The notes under the pieces: generated by a model | The model's input: only the letters and a program-made list of their open reading frames with translations | The model's database searches: none | What the model was told of the DNA's origin: nothing | Origin: Arctopsyche grandis | Lineage: Eukaryota; Arthropoda; Insecta; Trichoptera; Hydropsychidae | Reading direction: 5' to 3' | Assembly: GCF_051622035.1 (NCBI RefSeq) | Contig: NC_135357.1 | Span: 20,946,256-21,010,255 of the forward strand | DNA: 64,000 bases | Shown: piece after piece, positions 22,924 to 35,208 of the stretch | How the letters are laid out: the number at the start of each line of letters is the position of its first letter | Position numbering within the stretch: the first letter of the stretch is position 1 | Program-made: the position numbers and the translations under genes

Positions 22924-25041
22924 AACTAGGCCCACCGAAACACATATATACATATCATAATTATTCTAAATTTGGGTTCAGAAGAAAACATCATTAGAGA
23001 AAACGAATGAATACAATAGTCAATAATAAATAACTGTTCAACGGTCAATTGAATTTTTTTCACTATATTAATTTTAATATCGATCATTAATTAAATTCGG
23101 CCTGCTTGGTCACCCTTAAAACAAAGCTCTCGCCAACTCTGCGGGGGCTTGAGAAAAGCTCTTATTAAAGGATTTGTCGCTTGTTAGTTCCTGTAGTGGT
23201 ACCTTCCCTTGACAAGGGGAACTGTATTGCAAAGCAGGGGGTTGAAGGACACGTGGCGCCAACTAAAAAAGGAATCCCGGTGCGTTTGCCCTTATTATTT
23301 TTATAATTGTTGACTCAGAGATATAAAAAATAAAATGAAATATTTGTTTATCTGCATAAGTATGTAACCTCGCCTACAATTTATTCTAATATACAAGAAT
23401 TTTGTTAAAATGTGTCATGTGACCGCAATATGAATTAATCAGGATCGTGGTAACAAATAGTAGCGCTTGAGTGAAAGTCGTAAAATAAATTACTTTAACA
23501 TATGACGCCAGTCGGCGTGAAAAGGATACTTTTGTAGGGTGACGAGAAACGATCAAAGGGCGCAGATGATCTTTATTGCGGTTGGCTAACCCAGCTTTTC
23601 ATTCTACTTGGTCAGTTACAACAAGTTCTACCAAATTAATGGTTATTAAATTTGAATCAAAAACTTGAAACACCCTAATTTAAGGAAAATTTAAACTAAG
23701 AATAAAATTTCTAAAATGGAAGTTATTATATGTATGTATGTAGTAGTTGATTTATAACTTACTAGTAGTTTCATTCAGCTTCACTCGGTATTTATATGTA
23801 ATATAAACCGATTAAATATGACAATCTAATAGTTAACATTCGTTTGTTTTTTTTTTTATATTTATTTGAATATTTAGCGACAGCCAATCAGAAAGGATTT
23901 CAACGACAGAAACGAATTACACACATAAAGGCCTTTGTTTTAATTTATACATAAGATTTAATTTCTTGAAATATTTTTATGATCACGATGTCTAGGTATG
24001 ACAAATTGATGATGCTAATGTAATCAATTTTCAAGCAACGTGAAGTTTTAAATACATTAGACAAGTGTATTCGAATAATTTTATTAACACAAAGCTTATA
24101 TGTAATATGTGTATGCGATGCATGCCCATTTTCGGCATGTGCTCTTCGTCTGGTTATAATCTGCAGCAATGATCATTATAAATAAATCCCCAATAACGGC
24201 AACAAAGACCAAAGAATAGCAATAGGGTGATTTTGGAGGTTCGAAATGCGTGCATAAAACAAACACTTTCACAAAATTATAGCTGCATATTGTGTGGGAT
24301 TATGTTACTTGACCAAATATACTTAGGGCTTAATAAATCTGGTTCTATTGTCTTTGTCTGTTTTATTTATCTTCTTTCGATTAGGAAAAAAAAAACGGAA
24401 GACAAAGGGTTGGGTTGAATATAACTGGAGTGGTGATTAAAAGAGGATGTCGCTTCTTCGATTTTTATTGTCTCGGCGACAAAATGTGCATTATACCTAT
24501 TATTACAAGAACGACAACGGAAGAGAACCTTTGTTGTGTAAAGTACACTTCAATTTGTGTTTACTAAGCGATTCAAAACCAATTATAAACCCTAGTATAA
24601 TATAAGCGAAAAATAGACAAATTTGCAGTTTTGAGACAATAGTAAAAACAGTATTTAAAATTTAATTATGTAAGTATATATTTCCATGTATAATATTGTA
24701 ATTTAAAATATATTTTTAGTATAGTGTGAATTCAATTGATTTATCGAAAAACATAACCATTCATCGAAGTGTAAATAAGTATAATATGTACACGTAATTG
24801 CTGAACTTTTTCAACCGACACCCATAAACAGGGGTAATCAATCTGCACGGTAGCGTTCCATTGTACAGTAAATGCTTGCACAAACAACCACTTTGCAACG
24901 AGGGGACGAACGATGCTAAAAGGGGCCAGTCCATAACTAGTGATAGAGTGCATTCTCTGTAGACAAGTATCATTACGCTATATTCACCATTTTATATATC
25001 TAATCCTTAATTTGTAGGATACACACTTATGTGTACGTACA
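22924..25041. other. Intergenic DNA, no gene recognised
   Basis: Mostly AT-rich. A block at about 23097-23290 is more GC-rich, contains CTTGACAAGGGGAA-type short repeats and looks repeat-derived, but matches nothing I recognise. Open stretches at 24741-24973 (-) are not supported by any motif. Confidence 0.45.
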
Positions 25042-25180
25042 CTAGTGTTGTACCCGATGACATATCATCGCATTGGTGTTGGCATATTAAGTTATTAAAT
25101 AATTAAAAATAAATAAAAGAAATGTGTCCGTCGGTCATGTGTTCGATCCGCACGCGGTCGAATTTTTTTTTCAAATACCT
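25042..25180 (-). mobile_element. Helitron 3' end (minus orientation)
   Basis: On the minus strand it ends ...CGATGATATGTCATCGGGTACAACACTAG before a T: a hairpin (CGATGATATGTCATCG) about a dozen bases before the terminal CTAG, the classic Helitron 3' signature. The same terminal design occurs at 48989. The 5' end was not located; the right limit given is only approximate. Confidence 0.6.
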
Positions 25181-25439
25181 TTTAAATATATTTAATTTAA
25201 TATTTATATTTAATTATTTAATCCAAATAGACCTACCGTCCTTTTAAATGGACAGTAGGTAATCTGTTACAAATTAAAATATTTTATCATATGAGAACGT
25301 TAGTATTGATACAATTTTTGATTTTGGCAACATTAGATGGTATGGCAATAACAATGCATATTTTTTTTATTAGTTGCCCTTAGGCTTTTGTGCCGATAAC
25401 ACTTTTGAAAGTTTGTCCACATATTTTTTATAACAATAC

Positions 25440-25850
25440 TTCCATCATGGATAATTCAAGGTATTTATTTAATTTTATTGGTGATCGATATGAAATTTTT
25501 TTGTGAGATATATAAACTTCTTCAGACATAGCTTTTAACATATATATTATAGAGTTTTATCTTTGTATTGAAGTAGATACAACTGTCCTTTATAAAGGAC
25601 GGTAGGACAATGAGCTACTTAGAGAGTGTGCGCTACATAGTTATTATATTATTATATTTTATATTTTTAGCATTCGAAAAGGGACCCCCAAATTATATAT
25701 GTTATTAGAAGAATTGGAGACAAACGATCAGCTTGAGGTTCCTGATAAAATTTTTATATTACCACCAGAGAATGCCAATGACTGTTACTGATGAAGATTC
25801 TGGGGAAGAAGATAATGTTATTTTGGATAATTTGGTAAAAAATACCTACA
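25440..25850 (+). mobile_element. piggyBac-type transposase remnant
   Basis: From 25676 a frame reads KGTPKLYMLLEELETN, then IFILPPENANDC; a one-frame shift follows and it continues as VTDEDSGEEDNVILDNL. The PPENAN...TDEDSG combination is characteristic of piggyBac-derived N-terminal regions. An ATGGATAATTCAAG at 25448 followed by a GT donor and a TTTTTAG acceptor at about 25671 could be a first exon joined in frame. Only the N-terminus remains and no catalytic domain is present. The hairpins CCTACCGTCC...GGACAGTAGG (25231) and GTCCTTTATAAAGGAC (25584) may belong to the element's ends. Confidence 0.62.
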
Positions 25851-26242
25851 TACCTACAGACATATAAACAATATAAAACAAGGATAGAAAAATCAATTAA
25901 TTAATTAATTAAATAAATTTTCAATAAATGGTGGTTAGTTTGATCAGTTAAGAATTTTTATGTCATGTTTATATATTTTTCTTTTCTTCTATTTATGTAT
26001 TTTTCCTTGTATTTCATGTACTTTTTTCCTTTCTTAATGTTTTTAGTATAAACACTCGTCGCTTTGGAGCAATCTGTTAGACGAGTGTGCTTGATTAATT
26101 GATGTATAATAAAATAAAATATTATTTCTAAATGACTTCGGTCTATTTTCCTAGGGGAAACATTCGCTTCGAATAGTATATATAGAACTTTTTTTCTTTT
26201 ATTATTATTCGTATTACATTGTACGTCATTATGTTGGAAGCA

Positions 26243-26440
26243 CGTATAGGTGTATGTCGAATCTAAGCGACAGACAGACACACAGACACACATAACAGCG
26301 AAATTATATATATGATATACGTTTTGGAAGTGGTTTAACTGTGACGTACATATGTATGTCGAATCGAAACGACTATTATAATACAGCGAGCTTTATCTCA
26401 GACAGACAGACAGACATACAGAATAGCGATATTATGTGTA
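26243..26440 (+). repeat. Partial direct duplication with CAGA tracts
   Basis: Two related stretches, each running GTATGTCGAATC, CGAC, then a (CAGA) tract, then AGCGA.ATTAT and GTATA, are repeated about 100 bp apart (near 26252 and 26348). It is a local tandem duplication of simple-sequence DNA, with no coding role seen. Confidence 0.55.
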
Positions 26441-26569
26441 TATAATATTTTCAATATAGATTTTTACTTTATTTAAATTAGTGTATTTTTACATTTTTTT
26501 GTGTAACTAAAAGTGAACAAATATACGTCACGCGTTTACATGCGTCACCACTCAAAGACAAGACAATTA

Positions 26570-27084
26570 GGGCGAAATCAGACAGAAAGGAACGCGGCAC
26601 ATGGTTTTTTTAGATACTTTTAAACATGTGAAAAAAATGTGGCACGCCTAGCAATTATTCAAGGCACGCCTAGCACACAACGTCCCAAAATCACCCCTTG
26701 TAGTATTTTTGGTAAATTCGGTAAAAATGCAACTATGGTCTATGACAAAGAAGATTTTAAACATAAAAGGTTTTTTGCTAACATTATTGAACGTACCTAC
26801 ATATGTACATACTATTTATGTCATTATTATTTCGTACGATTTTATGTCTTCGACAAGTTCACTTACATTTCTTCAAATATGGGATACACGCACCTTTATC
26901 GATTACTGTCCAGCAAGGATAAACACAAGGATAAAATTTTACCGAAAACATTCCAGGGGGTGATTTTGGGACGGTGTGTGCTAAGCGTACCTTGAATATG
27001 TGGTAGGCGTGCCAAATGTCTTTCACATGTTTAAAAGTATCTAAAAAAAAAACATATCTCGCGTTTCTTTCTGTGTGATTTCGT
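26570..27084. mobile_element. Non-autonomous DNA element with ~85-bp inverted ends
   Basis: The left end (GGGCGAAATCAGACAGAAAG...TTTTAGATACTTTTAAACATGTG...GGCACGCCTA) is mirrored at the right, which ends TTTCTTTCTGTGTGATTTCGT. Each arm also contains a GGCACGCCTAG-type repeat. The interior includes CCCAAAATCACCCC and its inverted partner GGGGGTGATTTTGGG. A diverged relative is at 47946-48110. Reading frames through it carry no transposase motif. Confidence 0.72.
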
Positions 27085-28864
27085 ATATGGGTTTTACACC
27101 CGTCTTGCTCATTTGATGATATCCGTATGATGTGTAGCTAAGTGAAGATTGTGAATTTTAATGGTAAAACAAGATATGCTTCACAAGGTTTAGAGTTAGT
27201 TACCTTCTACAGTGATTCATTTTCTGGGGATGTTTCACTTTGTGGCTTTCCCGACTTTTATTTCAATTGATATTTGACAGTATAAAACAATACCTAAATG
27301 GTATAATGTAGAAAACAGTATATTGACATGGTTTTTAAAACGAGTGAACATATCATTCGATTCGCTTGCAAGATTTCGAATTATTCTAATTTTTTCAGGG
27401 CGCAACTCTATTGTTTAGTTCGTAAAAAAATATATCCATCCCGTTACTTTCACACCCTTTATTAGAATACTTCAAATATAGTCTACATTTATGTATGAGG
27501 GTGTTTATAGGGAGACACGTGGTGTTCGGAAGAGGAGATGCTGGTGGCCATGGAAACGTCACACTCCAGCCGCCTGAACAAACAGGCACCGATAGCGCCT
27601 TTACTACCAAAAGTCAGGGTGCTTCAATTTCTGCTATCATATCGCCATTTTATTATTTACTATCATATCGCCATTCAATTATTTTAAATTTTGAACTTGT
27701 AATATAATACCTGGCGATATTTACTCGTATTTATCGATTAGGTAAATTTATTTGTGTCGATATTTAATACACACCACAAAAATATGAAAGTAATTAGAAT
27801 TGTTCATAATTACCAAATACAGATTTGAAATAATGGTTGATTTATTTATTAAAGAGAATTATAAAATATGTATATGGTTTCAAGAAATATTTGGGCTCAC
27901 CTGTCACGAAAGAGCGAAATATCAATACAAGTTTATAAAGATAACATCGCTGAATAAATTTCTTTCGGATGCTTCAGGTTTAACGCCTTCTAATTACAAA
28001 TTATGAATAAATATTAAAGTACATCAAAAGTTTTCCAAGATTAAGCTAGCTCAAAAACCTAGTTATTATATAAAGTTGGAGTAGTATAAAATTTTTCTAT
28101 ATCTGTGTAGTTTACTGTAAAAAAACACGTTTACTTTTTGTAATCACTACTGTCCTTTGATTTCAGTAATTACGGATTTCAAAAAATCTTGAAGTTTTTG
28201 GTGAATCATCACAAATTATTTGTCGAGTTTTTCATGGGTTCTGGTTTTATTTTTACAAGCACTCTATTTTTTTTAGAAAAATAATATAATAAATGCATAT
28301 ATGTACATATCAGTACATCACCATAATATTGTATTTGTATCGATATTATCTTAAATCAAAATTTTGGAAAGGTTGTACAATACACAGATAACTTAAAAAT
28401 CATAAAATACAAATATAAATTTTATTCAAATAAACAAAATAATTAGGTCGATGGTTATCGCATATGCATAATACATACTTTGAATTGAAATAATATATTA
28501 ACGCCAATTGGTAGTACATATTTTAATATATTGCTATCATTCAGCAGTGAACAGAATCATCGAGAGCATAAAACATACTCAGATAGGGTCCTTAATTTTT
28601 ATTAACTTTAAAATCCATGTGGCCAATGACTCCAGACAAGCGTTCTCCCTAAATTAGTAAAAGAAAAATTAAGATTGATAAAATAAATTACCATGCAATA
28701 TAAACTTACATATACAAATATACATTTTTAAAACTTGTTTTTAAGTTGCACATCTGTTTATAATAAAAAATCAAAGCACAAAGAAACAAAGATCAATTGT
28801 TGTACTGCCTTGTATTTAAGGTTGTCAACGAATGTCAATAAAATTATGTTCGCGAATTTTACCA
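27085..28864. other. Intergenic DNA, no gene recognised
   Basis: AT-rich. An open frame at 27495-27707 (HVVFGRGDAGGHGNVTLQPP) has slightly higher GC but no partner exon or known motif, and I do not call it a gene. Confidence 0.45.
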
Positions 28865-29490
28865 TGTAATGTATTTTCAGTATTGCAATACCGGATATGA
28901 ATGGTGGACGCTTTTGATATCAAACATGAGCAGGATAGATTATTTTGAAACGTGGTTTTCTCGTAGATGTGTAGTTCCAGTAGAACGCGTGAGGAACAAA
29001 ACTATCTTCCAGCTACTTCAAAAACAAAGTGAAACTAATAAAAATCTTCTAAAAACAATAAATATCGGACAAAACGAGTGGCAAAGAGTTAGCTGTCACC
29101 ATCTCCAAAATATTCGAATTTTTAAACATATCTATGTATAAAGATTATATTTCACTATGGACTAAGCGGAAACAATCGAAATATCTATCGGGGGCCAAAC
29201 CTCGCAAAATGGAAAAGTTTCAAAGCGATCGGAAGAGTTTTAGGAGTTTTACAATTTGCAAAGTGACACTAATAAAAAACCTTGTAATAATAATAATAAA
29301 TAAAAAAAACCTTGTAAAAATAATAGAGAGCTTATTATTACCGCAAAGCGACGAAAACTTGAATATTTTTGCCACGTAATTCGTAATCTCAATTATCGCC
29401 TTCTACAAAAAGTAACGGAGAGGAATGTAGAGCACAAACAGTGGCTTGAAAGAAAGAGGCTTCTTGGCTCTATAATATCAGAAAATGCAG
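28865..29490 (+). mobile_element. Broken LINE fragment, RT C-terminal region
   Basis: Frames read YEWWTL..., RIDYFETWFSRRCVVPVERVRNKTI, then, after two frame changes, TAKRRKLEYFCHVIRN, NYRLLQKVTERNVEHKQWLERKRLLGSI. This follows the usual LINE order 'R.DALEMW..RR.L.IPW..R..N..I ... RKLEYFGHV.R...YRLLQLI..GK..GKR..GR'. A direct duplication of CCTTGTAA-rich DNA is present at 29281-29318. The copy is 5'-truncated and dead. Confidence 0.75.
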
Positions 29491-30188
29491 TGGCGTACCT
29501 ACTGACGCGAGAGTATACAGTGCATGCGGGCCCTTGAGATCGGGGGACCCCCGAGGGGATCTCCAAATACACTGTCTGACAAATGACGCCTTTTTTTTTG
29601 GTTCAGAGACGAGATATAATTTTTCTTATAGATCTATGCCCAGTGAACACGAATCTGATAATAAAAAATGTTGATTGGCTCGAGATTCGGAGATATATGA
29701 GTTTTTTAAATCGCGCGATTTTCTATATCTTGGTGTTGTTCGGTCGATGTCTCAAAATCTGTCAAGTTTCTGTTCAAAATGAATATTGGAATCTATAGTC
29801 TGGTATTTTATCTTTCATTTGTAATACTTTTCAGCTTTCAAATCTCTCTAAGTAGTCGTCCAGTTCAAATCAAAAGTCAAAAGTACGTATTTTTACTTGG
29901 ATTTTTTTCCCACTGTTAATACTGTTTTATATTGAGTATTTTCTATTGAAACATGTTTATTGGGATAGTTTTCACATTTCTAGTGTGTGATTATACATAC
30001 GTGCACAAGTTAAAAGATCGAAGTCGAAGATGGTCGTGTAAAGAGGTGCTAGGAGCAATGTCAGATTGCGTGACGTTTGGGCGTTGAAGAGGTGGGCGCC
30101 GGAGTGAGAGCGGCTCGTCAGTGCCGTCGGGACGGGGAGCGCGTTCGGTGACGTCAGATTCTGATTCGGATTCAGATACTAAGGAAAT
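29491..30188. promoter_or_regulatory. Region upstream of FDX1
   Basis: 29570-29950 is AT-rich and shares a block (ATTGGAATC.ATAGTC.G.TA) with a ligase intron at about 36620, so it is partly repeat DNA. From about 30020 to the start codon the sequence turns GC-rich with GACGTCA (30149) and GTGACGTTTGG (30070) elements, resembling CRE-like promoter motifs. No TATA box is seen close to the ATG. Confidence 0.45.
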
Positions 30189-32467
30189 ATGCAAACAGCG
30201 AGGGCTCGATTGGTGACGCGACTGTTGACGGGTGCGGCGCGATCTCTGGAAATCACCCACAAAGCCTCTCCATCTCCATCTCAATCGCTCTTCATCTCCA
30301 GACGACATCTGCAGGCGGCCAGCGCAACGCTCAGCAAACCACAGTCAGTATCCATACATACCTATCTCGCAATCGTCAGCTATCTATTCCTATTTAAAAA
30401 CTTCATTATACTAAAAAGAAACTTGCTTTATTGAGTTTTTTTTTTGGTATAGGTACTCACCTCACTAATGAGTAAATGTTACATTGTTGGTTTTCTGATA
30501 AGTGATTTTTAACTAAATGTTTATTTATTTCTTCTATATAATTAAGATGAATGTTTGTTTGTCCACTACACAAATCGACAGTTTCAATGTTGAACTATCA
30601 AATTTGTTATGTTACTACCTACCTGGGCAATTCAGCTAGTAGAAAAATGGGTCTACCTCACGGACCGGAATGTGAAATTACCGAAAACGCAAATATCGGA
30701 AGGCAAAGATCGAAAATCGAAAGATCTTAAGTCGAAAGATCAAAAAAAAAGGGTGCATGGTAAACGGTCCATACTCACTTAATTTGCGCGAGCAGGATAC
30801 AACAGGAACAAGAGGAACAGGCTTTTCCTCCCGTATTCTGCGCGCGCACATTAATACGGGAGGAAAAGCCTGTTCCTCTTGTTCCTGTTGTATCCTGCTC
30901 GCGCAAATTAAGTGAGTATGAACCGTTTACCATGCACCCTTTTTTTTTGATCTTTCGGCTTAAGATCTTTCGATTTTCGATCTTTGCCTTCCGATATTTA
31001 GCTTTTCGGTAATTTCACATATCGGCCCGTCACGGAGACCGTAGAAAAATATATAATATGTACATAAAAAAACTTTTTAAGTAATACATAATCGATACGC
31101 TAAACTCTATTTATTATTAAAAACTTTGCAATATCAAACGCAGATTACAAAAAATCAGATAAAGGCTTTATCTTTTTTTCTTACGAATTATATACATTTC
31201 AATGTAGTAAATACCGTTCCTAAATTTAAGAATCAGCATATATAGTGTATTCAGACCGGAGAGGTACAATGGCTTCATGAATGTATTTTTATTTAATCGT
31301 TTATCATATTCAGACTGACCGCAATTTAAATCGACACATCGATTATAATTATTATATTTACATACAAACCTTGCACAAACAAAAATAGTATTTTCAAAGT
31401 TCATCAACAATTAAATCGCTAGAAATTGAAGGGCAGGAACTTCTATTGCATAATGCAACATTCTTCTTGAAATACGACACGTTTAGAATTCACGATCATC
31501 AATCTCCGATCGTAATGTAAGCGACTACGAATCGAATTATAATAAATTTGAAATTGAATGAATTATTAATGTTGCTACGAATACATACATACATAGACGG
31601 AATGTATTTTTTTACAAGGCTATTCTTAGTTTCACTTCTTATTATTTTCATCTGCAGCATATCTCAATGTATGAAGTCACGTTTTCTCTTATCTTTGTAC
31701 TTAAAGTTACAGTTTTTACAAACTTGTGTATTCTATTCATATAGATTAATTTTACATAAGAAAAAACTGGTCGTATTGGTTTTATGGGCTTCGTTTATAG
31801 CCTCAGTTCGACTTTATACGTTGTTTATATTATACTTACTGACCTTCGAAGATTAGCATTTTAAACATCATTGACTTCTTCAATGGTTCTTAAGTATGTA
31901 CATGTATATTTGAAAAACTGGATTGTATTGGAGGATTCCTTCAACCACAAAAATATATACTGGAACGCCATTCCAATGTGTGTGTGTGTGTGTGTGTGTG
32001 TGTTCAAATATAATATAAAACCGGCACAAAATTTGAAAATAACATCGTAGTCTTTTTTAGGGTGACTGTAACATTTGTACGAGCGAATGGTGAACGTATA
32101 CCAGTCAAAGCGAAAATTGGTGACACTCTTCTCGATGTAGTGGTAGACTCAGGAATAGATTTGGAAGGATATGGTGCATGCGAAGGTACACTTACGTGTT
32201 CGACGTGTCACGTCATATTGAAAAAAGAAGATTTCGATAGGTGGGAATATACATTTCTTAATAATACAATCGAATTTACTATAAAATTTATCATGTGATG
32301 CTAATTTCAGATTACCGGAGCGGCCCGGTGACGAAGAGATGGATATGCTGGACCTCGCTCACGGTTTGACGGACACCTCTAGATTGGGTTGTCAAATTAC
32401 GCTTACGCAAGAGTTAGATGGTCTCGAAATACAAGTACCGGCCACTATAAACGACGCCCGCAAATGA
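30189..32467 (+). CDS. Fdx1: Mitochondrial [2Fe-2S] ferredoxin, FDX1 (adrenodoxin) type
   Basis: Small electron carrier of the mitochondrial matrix that passes electrons from ferredoxin reductase to partners such as mitochondrial P450s. Exons 30189-30343, 32061-32240 and 32311-32467 join in phase to 163 residues. Residues 1 to about 50 are Arg/Ser/Ala-rich with almost no acids ([15 protein letters not shown]...), a matrix-targeting presequence. The mature part has the cluster cysteines C92, C98, C101 ([12 protein letters not shown]) and C139 (RLGCQI). FDX1-type hallmarks are [34 protein letters not shown] and the VPATINDAR end; FDX2 proteins differ at these points. The first donor is GTCAGT. 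AATAAA at 32837 is a likely poly(A) signal. Intron 1 (1.7 kb) contains a Helitron fragment and a giant palindrome. Confidence 0.95.
30548..30639 (+). mobile_element. Short Helitron-like fragment
   Basis: Begins TGAATGTTTGTTTGTCC and ends CAATTCAGCTAG before T, closely resembling both ends of the Helitron at 14391-14732 (TCAATGTTTGTCTGTC ... GGTTCAGCTAG). It is only 92 bp and lies in FDX1 intron 1. Confidence 0.5.
30661..31030. repeat. Near-perfect 370-bp palindrome
   Basis: Arms 30661-30837 and 30853-31030 are almost exact complements (a handful of mismatches in about 177 bp), around a 15-base GC-rich centre (CTGCGCGCGCACATT). Inside each arm are GATCGAAAATCGAAAGATC-type sub-repeats and an ACAGGAACAAGAGGAACAGG stretch. 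No coding capacity. It is a foldback element or a fresh inverted duplication, in FDX1 intron 1; the transcript would form a long double-stranded hairpin. Confidence 0.9.
31977..32003. repeat. (TG)n microsatellite
   Basis: Uninterrupted TG dinucleotides, 58 bp upstream of FDX1 exon 2. Confidence 0.9.
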
Positions 32468-32836
32468 TGATTCAATATGAACATGTTTATAGCTAAAAAA
32501 AAACCGCACGAATTCGTTCGTGTTAGCGCAAATATGATTATTTTTTATTCCATTAAGGGTAATAATTGAAAATTAGACATCTCTGATATGATATGTATTG
32601 TTATTACAGTCTGTTTTTGTTATTTAATTTTTAATTGAAGCAAATTGTACACGTGCTTCTTTCTGTGCATGTGTAGTATTTTTGATAAATGAGCAAATGA
32701 TATTATGAAATGTTAATTTTAAAATAATTTTTATCCCTTTGTTTAGTGAACTTACAAGGTCAATAACAAAATTTAATATGAACACTTATTTTACGTGTGC
32801 TAATTTTTTTAAATGTTTTATATATACCATGTGTAA

Positions 32837-32842
32837 AATAAA
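32837..32842 (+). terminator. Poly(A) signal of FDX1
   Basis: AATAAA 370 bases after the FDX1 stop, followed by a GT/T-rich stretch (GTGTTCCATTTT). This is the first canonical signal after the stop on this strand. Confidence 0.55.
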
Positions 32843-33229
32843 GTGTTCCATTTTATAATACTTACTAATATGTATTCTTTACAATCCCCCCCCACCTTAT
32901 AACCTTATTTACTTATTTACTGTGCTAAAAAAATCTGCTAGCCACTGTGCGTCCAGTTAAAAATGTGAGTATTAAGTTAAAATAATGCAAAATCTGCGAG
33001 GTTAATTATTGTAATTAGCTATAATAATCATTTTATCGTGTATTAAACTTTGAATAATATAAAATAATTGCAAGAAATGAAAAAAATGATTCGTCATTCC
33101 ATGGTGGATATCATTCTCACACTGACCGTTGAGCACGGCGTGTACTTTATTCCCCATCTCTCTCTCGCATCTGTGAAGCATGTGTAAAAGGTGCTTCTTG
33201 CGAAAATAATTATTTCTGTTGATATTGAT

Positions 33230-34370
33230 TAATGTAAAGGCATAATCCGAAAAGGCATAAGACATAAAACATTTTTCATGCTGCCGAAAGCATTTCTTGC
33301 TATTTCGATCTTTCTTATCTCCATTTCGGAACTGACGTCCGTATTGATCATTGCTCCTACGTATTTGTATTGTTCGACCTGTTCAATCATTTGTCCGCGC
33401 ACACTCAGGTTTAATGGATCCGTCTTTTCTTTACATATTACCATTGATTTTGTCTTGTTGATATTAATAGACAGACCCCATTTTTGACATGAATGATCAA
33501 TTGCGATCAATAACGATTGTAGGTCTTCGGCACTCTCAGTCAATGTTGCCGTATCATCAGCGAAACGGATATTATTTATAATTTCGCCACCTATTTCTAC
33601 TCCTATTGGACTATCGACTACCTGGTTGAATACCATTTCCGAATACAGATTGAAGAGCATGGGCGACAATACACATCCCTGCCGTACCCCTCGACTAATT
33701 TCTACTTTTTCGGTTTCCAAGTCTTCAACCTTCACGACAGCAGATTGGTTCCAATATAGGTTCTTCAAAAGGGCGATATCCTTTGCATCTATCCCGGTTT
33801 GGTTTAGTGCATGGATTCATTTATCATGTTCCACTCTATCAAATGCTTTTTCAAAGTCGATGAAACAGATGTATATCCTCTTTTTGAAATCCCTACACTT
33901 TTGTAGGAGTATGTTCATGCAGAACAACGCTTCCCTTGTTCCTAATCCTCCTCTGAATCCAAATTGCGAATCGCTTATCATACTTTCGCACTTACGCCTT
34001 ATTCTCTCTTGGATGATTTTGAGAAGTATTTTAAGGGTGTGGCTCATTTAACTTATCAATTGCATTGCAGCCGGTTGGCTTATCTTTTTTTGGTAAGGGA
34101 ATAAATGTTGACTGCAACCATTCTTGAAGAATTTACCAGTTTCATATATTTGATTGAAAAGTTTCGTCAGTATTCGAATGCCTTCTACATCCAATAATTT
34201 TAATTATTCTACAGGAATAGAATCCTTTCCTGGAGCTTTTTTATTTTTGGCCTTTTTGATTGCATATTCAACCTCAGATTGTAATATACTCAGACTTGAT
34301 GTTTGAAATCCTTCCCCTATTTCTGGTTCAGTACAGCTCTGGTTAATTGTAATCTGCGGTTCGGCAATTA
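33230..34370 (-). mobile_element. LINE reverse transcriptase fragment (RTE-like)
   Basis: On the minus strand, from about 34130, frames read LQSTFIPLPKKDKPTG, then SHTLKILLKIIQERIRRK, FGFRGGLGTREALFCMN, YICFIDFEKAFDRVEHDK, ISRGVRQGCVLSPMLFNLYS, INNIRFADDTATL and WGLSININKTKSMV: the RT fingers and palm in order, with a FADD catalytic box. From 34047 to 33229 the frame is continuous apart from a TGA at 33819-33817; a further stop (TAA) lies just upstream of MSHTLK. Upstream (to 34370) it is more broken. Endonuclease and the C-terminal tail are missing. It separates the convergent FDX1 and ligase genes. Confidence 0.88.
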
Positions 34371-35208
34371 AAAAAAAATATATATATGAGGAAAAAGATG
34401 AATGGGGTAGTTGTCATACATAAGAAAACTTCATTGTATCATAATATTATATAAATATATTCAATAATATGAACATAAATTTTGTTACAGAATAGTCAGC
34501 GTTACATAAAAACTCATTAGAATGTAAAGTAATTTGAATATGTTGTATATTTTAGGGCGAGGTTGAACAAAATCTAGAAAATATATTTTTCTTTAAATAT
34601 TTTAACATTTGTACATATGTATATAGTTAAATAATACTTTATTTATGACATCTAATGACAAACATATATTTAGATATATATACATATGTACATTAGGCTG
34701 GAGCGAAAAACGCGAACTTAAATAATTTCCTGTGCCTCTAACCAATCGATTAATCTCCACTAAAATTTCGAAAAAGCGGATCTTTTTCATATATCTTTGT
34801 TTTAAGAACCGTTTAGATTTTTTTGCTATTTAAAAATAAATAAATTGTTAATATTGCAGTTTAATTGGGTCGATAATGATAAGTTTTGACTGATTAACGA
34901 GAATTCAAAGTCACCGTTTTACCAGAAACTTTCATACAAAGAGTGTAACACTCACAGCGTCCATTTCTATGGAAGAAGCGTTATTTTTAGAAAATCGTCA
35001 TTTTTATGCCAAAATTTTTTAATATAAGCAAGTTAAATTAAAAATATAAGAAAGCCAAAATGTGATATAATATTTTGACGCTAAAATTCATGTTTTACAT
35101 CGTAACAGTCATAATAAAGAATTTTGTTAAATGCATCTAGAAAAAAAGGCATTTTTATACGACAAACACCAAAAAATGTCGAAACCTCTCTGAACTACGA
35201 GATTTAAA
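34371..35208. other. AT-rich DNA downstream of DNA ligase 1
   Basis: Includes the ligase 3' UTR on the minus strand. No gene recognised. TACATATGTA-type motifs occur at about 34613 and 34682. Confidence 0.5.

Noticed and set aside
27495-27707. Possible exon with a GRGDAGGHGNV segment
   Set aside because: No matching family, no splice partner, and simple-sequence flanks.
33626-34051. 141-codon plus-strand reading frame
   Set aside because: Antisense of the LINE reverse transcriptase, which has clear RT motifs on the minus strand.
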